This document shows positions 11,461-22,045 of a stretch of 64,000 bases of DNA, in pieces. A program made the position numbers and the translations under genes. Below the pieces are notes generated by a model. The model saw only the letters and a list, made by a program, of their open reading frames with translations, was not told where the DNA came from and did not search any database. Each line of letters begins with the position of its first letter. Position 1 is the stretch's first letter. This DNA is from Pseudoips prasinana (Eukaryota; Arthropoda; Insecta; Lepidoptera; Nolidae), in assembly GCA_951640165.1 (NCBI GenBank), contig OX621243.1, positions 8,308,001-8,372,000 on the forward strand, given 5' to 3'.

Positions 11461-11599
11461 TACAGACGCCAGCACATCAAGCTACCCCAATCTGTCAAAT
11501 TTCCCCAATTGAAAATGAACCTTATACTTTTGTCATTAAGTTGAAAACTTATAATAGAAATTTGACAGATTGTGATAGCTGGATATGCTGGCGTCTGTA
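11461..11599. mobile_element. TA-flanked MITE, copy 2
   Basis: It has ends CAGACGCCAGCACATCAAGC and the complement, about 40 bp of inverted match, bounded by TA. The arms carry CCCCAATCTGTCAAATTTC and its complement. No coding sequence. Confidence 0.82.
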
Positions 11600-13974
11600 C
11601 ATTGGAAAGCGTAGCTTCCTTTTGCCTGGTGTCCCAATATAGTATACTTTTTATAGGTAAATACAGACTCGTTTATTTGACAGCTTTCATATCACTAATC
11701 ACTATTAAAGGACGAATGAAATATCCGAAAATAACTTCACCCACATGAAAATAAAACATAAAACTTAAAAAAATCGATATTTTAAGACAATAAACCAGTT
11801 AATAATAGTCATCACAAGCAAATCAAAGCCATGACATTGCAGTTCGGACGCAAATGAATTTATAATGAACGAACAAACCAGTTAGCGGAGGATATGGTCC
11901 AATAAGTCTCGATTTTATGATATCAATTCTGAAATTTCATCTACCATGTGTGCATATGAACCACAATTAAGTTTTTGAATAACTACAGAATCAAGTACTA
12001 TAATGAAGTTGTAATTTTAAATATGGATTCATAAAATATAAACGCTGGCCATTTAGCCAAGTTTATAAATTTCTATAGATATACAGATGTAGATTGGTGT
12101 CGGGGAATACATTCTTTTAGAGACCGACAAGATTCATATTTATCATGCCAATATTATGTTTTATCAGGACAATAATCGTGACTGTGAAGTAAGATTCAAA
12201 AATAATAATAGGAAGATGTTGAATTTGCTTATAGTAAATAAAAAAAATCTCAATCATAACACCCTAAATAAAATGATAATTTTTAGATATATATTTTTAG
12301 AGGTGACTTTGCGATCTTTCTATCATCTAGGTAAAGTAGTTAAATCAAACTTTTACATACATTAATTTCAACAATATGTAGTCAACATTTATATACTATT
12401 TTTAAACGATTCAAGTTCTTTTCACCAGATTTCCCAGCTTTTGATATGTTAAAATCTTAAAATAAAAGATAAAAATAAAATAAAACATTAAGCTACAACT
12501 TACTATAAAAACTTACTTGTAAGCAAATTATAGTCTAATTTAGTGTTTAAAAAATTTAATTAAAAAAACCAAATAGTAGTTTATGCTGTGTTTATGGTTT
12601 TTCATTGTTATAGGAACTAACTACATTTAGTGAACACATTTGAGTGACTAAAGTACAGAGTTGAAACCTATAGTAAAGTGGTGATCTACATTTTCGCTAG
12701 TGAGTACGGTAACTGCACATTTTGAATTTTTAATACATACGAGTTACCACTAAGTAACACCTACCGCTAAATGCATCTAACTAACCACTAAGGTCCCGCA
12801 GAAGTCAAACTTAATTCACGGTTAATGTAGCCTAACATTTTTTGTCGCACCCGTATCTACCTAACCGCGTCATTAATCGAAAGTATGCGAGTAGCCTAAC
12901 ACGCGTTACGAAGCAATCATTACGTGACATTAGGCCTCGTGGTAATGTGCGCACGAGCGACTAGACGAGAAAAAAAAACAAAATATGTAAAGATGGTCTT
13001 TCTTATGCATGTAGACCTCGACATTTCTTCATTTCTCAAGTACTGACAGTATGGAGCGAATTATACCTAGATGGAGATCGCTGTTTTAATTCAAATCGCA
13101 TTTTATATAAATATTGTCATGGCTTGTGAAGATTATGAATAATCTTTTTTATTACGTGATAGTGAAACCTAAAAAGATGATTAACGATTGATTAAAAAAC
13201 GTAATTTAATAACTAAATTAATTTTTGGGCATCAATATTTAGTAACTTTATGATTGGAGGTTTGTTGATAAATCATCAATCAATCAAGCAAGATTTTCTT
13301 CATTTTTATTGTTTAAGGATGTCTAAATAATATTTGTTCTATTGACGGTACAATATTGCAATATAAATCTTTTGCAAAAATAATTGTTACTACAATTATA
13401 TTACTCGTCATCTGTTTGAGGACAATGACGACTTCGTCAAAAATACAGAATAGTGGCTTCAGTAACGGCAAAATTATTAACAAGGTTATTTTTATAGTTT
13501 GAACATACACTTCGCAATATAAAAAGGGTCTGAAGCACACTTTTTATTGCAAAAACAATTTGTTTCAAATTGATTGATGACTAATATAAATTAATAACAA
13601 AACTTAAAACATAGCTAGTAAATAGTCAAGGAATGGTTGTAAAATTACAAGTTAAATGTACGTAATATATATCTTAGGCACAAATTCTAAGCCCGAGAGT
13701 ACTTAATCTGGCCTAGAATTAGGACCTATAATTAATTACGAAGCGTTATAGGTGCAAACAACCCCATTTTAGTATCCAACAAGAGTCAAGGATCGTACTG
13801 CAAAGTGGAAGTCTGCCAGCGTAAGAATAAATGGATAGAAAGCATTAAAAAAAATCTAATGGTAGAATAATATTTTTAGTATGTACCTACGTGTCCTTAG
13901 TATAAGTGATTGTATCCTTAAAGATTTTTAAATCAATCAATTAAAGTAAAAATCAACCATATTATACCAGGTTT
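11600..13974. other. intron, no gene seen
   Basis: AT-rich intronic DNA of the zinc-finger gene. 12770-12965 has higher GC and several CpG (CGCGTCATTAATCGAAAGTA, TGTGCGCACGAGCGAC) and no repeat signature, so it could be a regulatory or conserved segment. 10406-11460 is similarly empty. Confidence 0.5.
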
Positions 13975-13988
13975 GTATTAGTCATCAG

Positions 13989-14210
13989 CGATCAGCGAGG
14001 TTAAGCAACTAGGCTCGCAGTCCATCCATAGATGGGAGATTGCCAGAGTGGTTTAATTTCTGAGCGTCACCGTGCTTCGAAAGGCACGTTAAGCTGTCGG
14101 TCCCGGTTGTAGCCATTACACAACAGTCGTTAAGCTATGCCAGAGGCCTACTGGGCGGCTTGAACAACTCTGTCACCAGGGTAACCACTGCTCATACAAT
14201 AATTAAGTAA
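13989..14210 (+). mobile_element. 5S-rRNA-derived SINE, complete copy with duplication
   Basis: The 222-bp body is flanked by identical 14-bp duplications GTATTAGTCATCAG (13975-13988 and 14211-14224), showing retrotransposition. The start GATCAGCGAGGTTAAGCAAC followed by CCATAGATGGGAGA matches the internal promoter part of 5S rRNA in order (GATCACCGAAGTTAAGCAAC, GGATGGGTGACC, from memory). The rest is unrelated body ending in AATTAAGTAA. 5S-headed SINEs belong to the SINE3 group. It is not a 5S gene: only about 55 bp resemble 5S. Confidence 0.78.
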
Positions 14211-14438
14211 GTATTAGTCATCAGAAAAAAGACTAGGTTTAAACGTATTTAAGCACTTACTAAAACCGACGATTTAACCCATTATACACAATAAAATGAG
14301 GGGTGATATACAGAAAATTAAGATCCATAAAATGTTAAGAAAACATAAAAGTATTTTATAAATAACTCCATTTAAATGAAAACATGTAAAGGGTCCGCTA
14401 ATTAGGCTAGTAAATTAATTAAAATAGTCTTAGAACGT

Positions 14439-14621
14439 CAGTGGCGTATAAAAGATATTTTATTACTAACTAATAATATATATATGTCTTAAGTTAAATC
14501 GATTTTATGAATGCTAATTCGATATATACTGTTCGATATTAATGTCTACTCTGCAAATATATTTGAGTTAAGGTATTGCAATCATGACTGTTAGTAATAA
14601 AATATCTTTTATACGCCACTG
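14439..14621. mobile_element. 183-bp foldback element with perfect 32-bp ends
   Basis: The left end CAGTGGCGTATAAAAGATAT (14439-14470) and the right end (14590-14621) are exact complements over 32 bp. No clear target duplication is seen, because the right side runs directly into another inverted copy of the same sequence. Ends starting CAGTGGCG are compatible with hAT-type MITEs, but the class is not settled. Confidence 0.75.
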
Positions 14622-14935
14622 AAGATATTTTATTACTAACAGTCATGATTGCAATACCTTAACTCAAATATATTTGCAGAGTAGACATTAATATCGAACA
14701 GTATATATCGAATTAGCATTCATACAATCGATTTAACTTAAGACATATATATATGTCTTAAGTTAAATCGATTGTATGATCGATATCGATTTAACTTAAG
14801 ACATATATATATGTCTTAAGTTAAATCGATTGTATGAATGCTAATTCGATATATACTGTTCGATATTAATGTCTACTCTGCAAATATATTTGAGTTAAGG
14901 TATTGCAATCATGACTGTTAGTAATAAAATATCTT
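14622..14935. repeat. 314-bp near-perfect palindrome
   Basis: Two head-to-head copies of the body of the 14439 element, from AAGATATTTTATTACTAACA to its complement at 14935. The centre holds two copies of a smaller palindrome (ATTTAACTTAAGACATATAT and complement) separated by a short GATCGAT stretch. It would extrude as a long hairpin. Confidence 0.85.
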
Positions 14936-15830
14936 CAGTATTCATTGACTTATTATTACAGGATCTATGCTTACCAGTGCTGACTTTGATCGCGTTGTGA
15001 TACCGGTAGTAAGTGATCTACTACGAGTGTAACTGGTATTAAAATACTGTGTATTAGTATAAAAGAAGAAAATACTCGACCAAATATGGCGAATACCAGC
15101 ATTGTCAGTATGAATTACACGAGGCAATTACTGCACTGTAATCATGACTGATAGTAATATCCTCGGTATTCACCAAGTTTGACCAATTAATGCAGGATCT
15201 ATTCTTACCAGTGCTCACTTTGATCGCGTAGTGATACCGGTAGTAAGAGATCTACCACCAGTGTAACTCGTATTATAATACTGCGTATTAGTAGAAAAGA
15301 AGAAAATACTCGATCGAAGTTTGCGTATACAAGCATTGCCAGTATGAATTGCACGAGGTAATTACTGTATTGTAATCATGACTTATAGTAATATCCTCGG
15401 TATTCACCAAGTTGGATCAATTAGTGCAGGATCTATTCTTACCAGTGCTCACTTTGATCACGTAGTGATACCGGTAGTAAGAGATCTACTACGAGTGTAA
15501 CTGGTATTACAATTCTGTGTATTAGTAGAAAAGAAGAAAATACTCGATCGAAGTTTGCGTATACAAGCATTGCTAGTATGAATTGCACGAGGAAATTACT
15601 GTATTGTAATCATGACTGATAGTAATATCCTCGGTATTCACCAAGTTGGATCAATTAGTGCAGGATCTATTCTTACCAGTGCTCACTTTGATCGCGTAGT
15701 GATACCGGTAGTAAGAGATCTACGACGAGTGTAACTGGTATTATAATACTGCGTATTAGTAGAAAAGAAGAAAATACTCTATCGAAGTTTGCGTATACCA
15801 GCATTGCCATTATGACTTGCACTACATAGG
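14936..15830. repeat. 234-bp tandem array, about four units
   Basis: The marker GGATCTAT(G/T)CTTACCAG recurs at 14961, 15195, 15429 and 15663, an exact 234-bp period. Units are roughly 90% alike; the last is cut at about 15830. Each unit junction carries ATCATGACTGATAGTAATAT, a variant of the end of the adjoining palindrome (ATCATGACTGTTAGTAATAA). No open frame is conserved across units. Confidence 0.9.
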
Positions 15831-16420
15831 TTATTGCTATAGCCACGGGATGGGTAATCCTAAGTTCATTGAATTTAACTAATTGTTAAGTTTCGATGAG
15901 TTCTTCCTTTTTAACTGATTTGATGGTGAACGGTAAAAGGCTATTTAAATATATGCCAGTATATGTGCAAGAACAAATACAAAAAACTGATATCAAATCT
16001 CTAGATTTTAAGTAAGTCCAGTGACATCGGGCTATATGTCCCCTTCACCACTGGACGACATTCATGTGAAATTATAACCATTTCCTTCAAGTTAACCGCA
16101 TAAATAAAAAGCATAAAACAATCGTAGCTGTTGATGAGCCATAAAACGGTGAGCGTGAAGTATAAATTGAATACCATATCGTCATTCCAGCTTCCCATGC
16201 ACAGACCAGTAACAATAAAGACAATGCATTTTATAGATCAACTCCTGACAAAGTTAAGAGATGTACAATCTTACATAAAAAGTTCATTATGTTCAGTGTT
16301 CAGTTTGTTTGCTTTGCACCTAATACTTAGTTCAGTTAGTTTTGAGTAATAATTTAAATTTTACTAATTAAAAAAAAACACATTAGGCATCAGTCTCGTG
16401 TATTGACGGTTCTTATATTC

Positions 16421-16443
16421 CTATATATATATATATATATATG
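16421..16443. repeat. (TA)n microsatellite
   Basis: About eleven TA units. Confidence 0.9.
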
Positions 16444-16584
16444 ATAATACAGCTGCTGAACAAGTGACAGCCAATAAATCATTGCAAAACCTTAAGTACG
16501 AACTGTAATGTATTTATGATGGTTTAAGTATTTACTTTTAACAGTAAATTATTCTTATACGTCTATAATTTAATTAAAATTCTG

Positions 16585-16614
16585 TAATATTGCTGTACTT
16601 ATACAGCAATATTA
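16585..16614. repeat. 13-bp perfect hairpin
   Basis: TAATATTGCTGTA and its complement surround CTTA. No T-tract or gene end is near enough to call a terminator. Confidence 0.6.
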
Positions 16615-17744
16615 AAGTCCTCTATTTCACAAAGTCAAGCGTACGTAAATAATTTTTACTTCAGTAAAATATAAACACACTGTTGGACAGATATCACAAT
16701 GTTTTATTGCCCAATGAAATAGAAATATGTATTTAATTAATTGTTTTCTGATAAGCAGTGCGGCCTTCTGAACTATCCCTAAATATAGTTTTTACGTTAC
16801 ATAAAGCTCACGCCTATTTTTTAGATAACCCTCTAGGAACGAAATCAAAAGTGTCATAAAGAATAATCTCGCAGTGTCTTGGAATTAAGTAGTCCATACT
16901 CCCATGTTACTAAACGACCATTTGTTTTTATGGTAGGAACGGTCCAAATAATTTGTGGTCACCAAAACATTCAATTTGGATGTTCAAAATACTTTAAATC
17001 GTGGATTTGTGGATGAGTTTCATTATGTGGTCAGTTCAACCACTGATTTTGTGCATTGCATTAATAATAATGAAGAAAATATGGTATGAACCTAGGTACT
17101 TGATGAGATATATTTTGATATAATTTGTTATAGTATATTGCTTACTATGCTCGTGGTTTTTAATATATACGCTTAATCTACTAAATGTATTTAATTGATT
17201 ATGATACTGAAACATTTCAAGTAAATAAGTTTTGAATGTACTCGTAACTTAATATTTCTTACTGGCATGGAACTTCTTTCTTATCTAATAAAAATGAACG
17301 CGGTTTTAAAACATCTATTCTGAATTATTTTGAAACGACAGTCTTAAGTTATAAAAATGATAATAAAAAGTGTACGATGGTTTCAAATGTTTTATTGTGT
17401 TCGCTGATTGAATCAGCATCTGCTTTTTAGTTAAGATAGAATTTAGTTTATACTAATATGTATGAATCATCTTTAACTAATTCTTTTTTTTAGGTCTAAG
17501 TTTGTAATCGGATAATTTAGGAAAATATTCAATTTCTTATATAAAATGCTCTGAATAATGATATCGAATTATTAAAATTGGTTTATAAGCAACAGAGAAA
17601 TGCAAAACAGCCTAAAGTGGTCCTAGCGATGGTGGTGGCTGTAATGTATGTTCAACCGCAAACTATGAAGTCCTGGAATCAATACCCGGATGGACTCCAT
17701 TAAATAATTTTGGGATTTATTCTGTAATGAAACTTTCTCAGTAT

Positions 17745-17960
17745 CAGCCTGAGGTCTGGAAGTTGGCAGTATTTTACCCCGTGCGCGTGCGCCAGAGAGC
17801 ACATAAGACCGTTGGTCCTGTACTTGACCTCTTCCCGGCCGTGATGTTAGTCATCCCATCCGTAATCGTTACATTACAGTAATGGAATAACAAGTGCCTA
17901 TGTGTACGCGCCCACAACTGTGCACTATAATATGCTCCGTGCATATGCCTATTCTCCATG
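17745..17960 (+). repeat. SINE group E body
   Basis: CAGCCTGAGGTCTGGAAGTT, GTTAGTCATCCCATCCGTAA and CACAACTGTGCACTATAATA recur in altered form at 56500, 60860 and 8790. Confidence 0.5.
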
Positions 17961-18734
17961 ATGACAGGCCACCACAGGACACCATCGTCGAAATTCAACC
18001 AAGAGAACATTATTAAAGTTGAATTGATAAGCTTCTTTTTTTAAGTACGTTAAAAAGAGTAAAAACAGTAACTACACGCTGTCGAAGTTAATGCAGAGTG
18101 CAACGTTCGATAAATAGCTGTTTCAAAATATCTTTTGAAATACTTGACTTTATAGTATGTCAACTTTTGTCAAGCTAATAAAATCAAGTATGTAAGTGAA
18201 AGCACTAAAATTAAGTTTATATAACATGTAGTTTTTTTCGCAACTGTATCTAAAATGGAGGCAATTAATTATGTTTAGAAAAAGCTGAATAACGGCCCGA
18301 CAGAAGCTTTATTGGTTTATAGTAGTTATAATATAAATCATTATACATTTCACTGTTTGCACGATCTGTATTGACATTAAAATAATCGTGACTCAATGAT
18401 ATAGGTTTAGTTGAGAATTGAATGTAAATTGTGTGGCCTAGAGGATTTTCAGGCCAGCTTACACTATCAAAATTACTCTCCAATCACTTGAGTTGTTTCA
18501 TTTAGCATACAACTTTTCTTCTGATTTTGTGACATGTTATTAATAGTTATAATATAAATTTGACCGATTATAATATATCTATATAAACCTTTAAATAGGT
18601 GTGATTAATAATATACGTTCAGTTGGGTCTAGTTTGTATATGTTATAGCCTAGAGGACCTTCAGATCACCCAAATTTCTCGCTCAGCAATTGTGTCGTTA
18701 AATTTAGATATATTTTCATTTGAATGTATATGTG

Positions 18735-18900
18735 GCAATGGTTAAGGTCGACTTACTCCCCCGTCTGTCGGATTCACCTCGCACTAGACAATTATTTTTG
18801 TAACCCATATAAATAGTAGTTCTGACTCTGGGTGTAATTTGTGTATTTGTAAAGTCCCTCGCGGTACAGAGATTTATTTCTCTAGTATGTCTTGTACTGT
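18735..18900 (+). repeat. tRNA-derived SINE group B, degenerate
   Basis: The head is poorly kept (GGCAATGGTTAAGGTCGACT). The body AATAGTAGTTCTGACTCTGG and AAAGTCCCTCGCGGTACAGA matches the other copies. Confidence 0.6.
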
Positions 18901-19012
18901 CCGCATTCAGCAGTTTCTGGTTTCGAATGGCGACCATGCACCCGAAGACGCAGCGAACCCCTATAAGGTGGCCCGATGATCTTGCAAAAATGCAATACGT
19001 TACACAGAACAA
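18900..19012 (+). repeat. RTE-like LINE coding remnant
   Basis: TTCGAATGGCGACCATGCAC and GTGGCCCGATGATCTTGCAA look like the end of an RTE-like LINE coding region (a Trp-Arg-Pro... basic stretch, then WTDDL-like), broken by stops. Confidence 0.4.
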
Positions 19013-20754
19013 TAAGAAATATGAAATTAAGACATAATACGGAATTTTATCTCAAATCAAATCTTCCGAAGTTATTAATTAAATATCTTCATTAACAATT
19101 GCTTTTTCGAAACCAACCCACCAAGATTTTTTAATTAAGTCAAAAATAATTTCCTGCCTACAACAATCTACTCTCGTAAAAAAAATCTAATAAAGATACC
19201 TACATCCCACAATCGTTTCCATTAACATTTTACTCGCTAATTCACACCAATCTACGAACCCTATAATTTTGACTAAGCAACTAAATCTAAAAACGATTTA
19301 AACTTGGCTTATGCGAGATTATAATAGCTATCTTCATATAGTCGGGTTAACGCAGTAGCTCAATCAGGCGGCAAAAAAACAAGTTTCGATATTAAACCGA
19401 CTACCGACCCTTCTCGCTACCGAATATTGCAACATATAAATCAATAAACAAAGACCCATTAGTTGTCTGACAATTTCCTTTGGATAAATCACGATGTTGG
19501 CAAAAAACAGGTCGTCTCATCTGTACTTCGATAATGAAGGAACGTGGATTATTTACGACGAAACGATATTGGTGCGACAGTAAATTCATAGTCATTACTT
19601 TAAATATATATTCGAGATATGTTAGGCGTTAATATCTCCTAAAACTGTAAAGGTATTGAATTGTACCTCTAATTTTATATGTAACTATCATTTACTATTT
19701 ACAAGTAAGATATTTTAAGTTCCGGCGTTACAAAAGGCAATCATGTAATAAGAACTCTATAGATACGCAACTTAACTCAATACTGATTATATAAAACAGT
19801 ATCAAACCATTTTATATAAATAAGAAATACTATTAGCACAAAAATAAACTTTTGTACATAATTATTTTTCAGATTTATTAATCTTTTATCTTACATTATA
19901 TTATACTTTATCTGGCAGGAAAGTAGTTGAGTAATCTATCTTAAGATGGCAATTTGATATTGTCATAATAACCTTATTCTCTTCAGCAACAAAGAAATCA
20001 CCTAATACACCTACAACAAACAACCAATGATCATTAGTCATTAGAGCCACCTGGCATTGGTGTCGTACCACAAATTTATAAATTACGCACTTTCTTTCTG
20101 ATGACTGTAATCATATTCTTACTCGGCTTGTTGGACACATGAAAAGAATAAAACATTAGCGTTAAAACCACAAGCAATTCGTCAAAAATTTTAGCACTGC
20201 AAACAGGACCTTATTAGAATTTCAGCATACACCAGTTTAAAGGCACGTAATTTAATACTTCTTTATAAAATATTCATGGCTTCGTAGTTTAGATATGAAA
20301 TGAAAAAGTATTACATAATTAGGTATCATTTCACCGAAATGACAAAATGTACACAATTTGGCTATTATTATAGTAATCACCGAATAGTAACAATATCAGT
20401 AAATATCGTTTCAGTATCGTTCAATTCTCGGTGTCTTCAATCGCACAATCGATCAAGCACTCGCACTGGCTATATCTCGAGTTAACAGTGACGTATGGCC
20501 ACTCGATACGCCTGCTCCGCGTTATGGAAATCGAATGCAAATGCGTCGTGCTTCGGTTAATTTAGCTAAATAAATTGATGCGAAATAACCTAAGGGAATG
20601 TATTTCGGTATTGCTCGTTAAGTTCGCTTCGATAGGAAGTACGCTTGCACGCGATCAGTAATCGGCACTTTAAAAATAAATTATAGCATGTAGGTTAAAG
20701 TCTGATCTCTCTCAGTTACTAATAAATAGTTTACTAAAGTTGCTCATAGTTCAT
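19013..20754. other. intron, no gene seen
   Basis: AT-rich except 20430-20665, which is unique-looking with many CpG (CACTCGATACGCCTGCTCCG, GTTCGCTTCGATAGGAAGTA). This could be a regulatory segment or an untranslated exon. Nothing else is seen. Confidence 0.5.
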
Positions 20755-20970
20755 TGTTCTCACCGGTCTGTAACTGATTGGCGAGGTTATACACCTAGGC
20801 ACAAGATTAGTCTATAGATGGGTTCCCGCACAAAGTGGTTTAATTTCTGATCGTCTCTGTGCTTCGGATACAGGTTAAGCTATTGGATTGTAGTCATTAG
20901 TCATGCGTTAAGTCTATTTAGAGGCCTGCTCGATGGCTTGATCTACTCTGACACTAATACCCTAGGGTAT
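20755..20970 (+). repeat. 5S-derived SINE, degenerate copy
   Basis: It aligns along its length with the 13989 copy: GATTGGCGAGGTTATACACC, TCTATAGATGGGTTCCC, AGTGGTTTAATTTCTGATCG, GAGGCCTGCTCGATGGCTTG. A few extra 5' bases (CACCGGTCTGTAACTGATTG) extend the 5S-like part upstream. Confidence 0.65.
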
Positions 20971-21844
20971 GTACTCCAAAAACAATTCTGAAACACTTAT
21001 TGTGAGAGTTTTTTTAACCCCCTGCTCCATACTATAAAGAAAGTAATTAACAGATTATATAAGTGGAGTAGAGTTCAATTCAAATTGGAATATCTAATTG
21101 ATATCTTTTGATTGGATGGTGGTATAAATAAAAAGTATATTGTGTGTCTTTTGGCAAATAAAATAACTAAAATAGTTATAAAGTTAAGTTAAGGCATAAT
21201 GTTAGAAATAATTTACTAACATTAATCCTGTGTCTGAATTAATAACAATAATAAGTACTATCAAAGTTACGCTACCTATTACATAGTATTATATATGTTT
21301 TCAATTATCTTAACCGTTAACCGTACCCTTTCAAATTCAAAAGCTAACGGTCGACAAGATGGCTACCTTCATGTACCCGCAAATCATTACCCACAGTGCA
21401 TAGCATTACTTCAAGCTATACTTATCCCATTGCCGTGCGTACACGCAACAATTGCGTAACAACATCGCACATCACAGCCCCATCGCTATAAATACGTATA
21501 AATTGTCAATTAATTGCCTATATTAAATTAATGGGAGTGCTTAGGGACTGCCGAGGTTAAATGTGGTAGAGTTCTGTACATCTTTAGATTGGTAGATAAA
21601 CAGTTTTCTGTACAATAATAGAATCACAAGTTTAAAATAGCATTAAGTACAAAATAAGATAAATTTATTAATTTGTAATTATAATAATGAAATTTTTCAC
21701 AAAATTACTAATTTTTTTAATAGCAATTAAAATATTCACAATTATAAATAGTCTAGTATGATTAATATTTAATTGCTGTAAAGATGCTTTTGTGGCAATC
21801 AAAACATATTACTAATAACTTATTTTGCATTATAAGCTAGGATA

Positions 21845-21940
21845 TAGCTCAATCCAAGGAAAATGAGCAAGTGGGTCACCTGAGGATAAGACACCCGCCC
21901 GTGGACACTCGCAACACCAGGGGAGCCATAAGTACTTTGT
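21845..21940 (+). repeat. dispersed repeat remnant
   Basis: CAAGTGGGTCACCTGAGGAT and ACACCCGCCCGTGGACACTC, then CGCAACACCAGGGGAGCCAT, resemble a common moth repeat. No ends are visible. Confidence 0.4.
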
Positions 21941-21983
21941 ACGCCCTAGATACTTTAAACGTTTTATGTATCTTCATTTGTTA

Positions 21984-22045
21984 CTGAACTCGAAAAAAGA
22001 TAGATTGATGTACTCTTTACTGAAGTCTTTTCGAGTTCAGTAAAG
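21984..22045. repeat. hairpin repeat
   Basis: TTACTGAACTCGAAAAAAGA and the complement of TTACTGAACTCGAAAAGACT are separated by about 18 bp. Possibly a small foldback remnant. Confidence 0.5.

Larger units (their letters stand above)
15831..17744. other. intron, no gene seen
   Basis: AT-rich. It holds only the (TA)n run and the small hairpin at 16585. The frames of 65-72 codons around 16.0-16.35 kb overlap on both strands and lack coding character. Confidence 0.55.

Noticed and set aside
13989..14060. 5S rRNA gene
   Set aside because: Only the internal promoter region is 5S-like, and the 14-bp duplication shows a retrotransposed SINE.
14936..15830. CRISPR array
   Set aside because: The repeats are 234 bp with no unique spacers, in a eukaryotic context.
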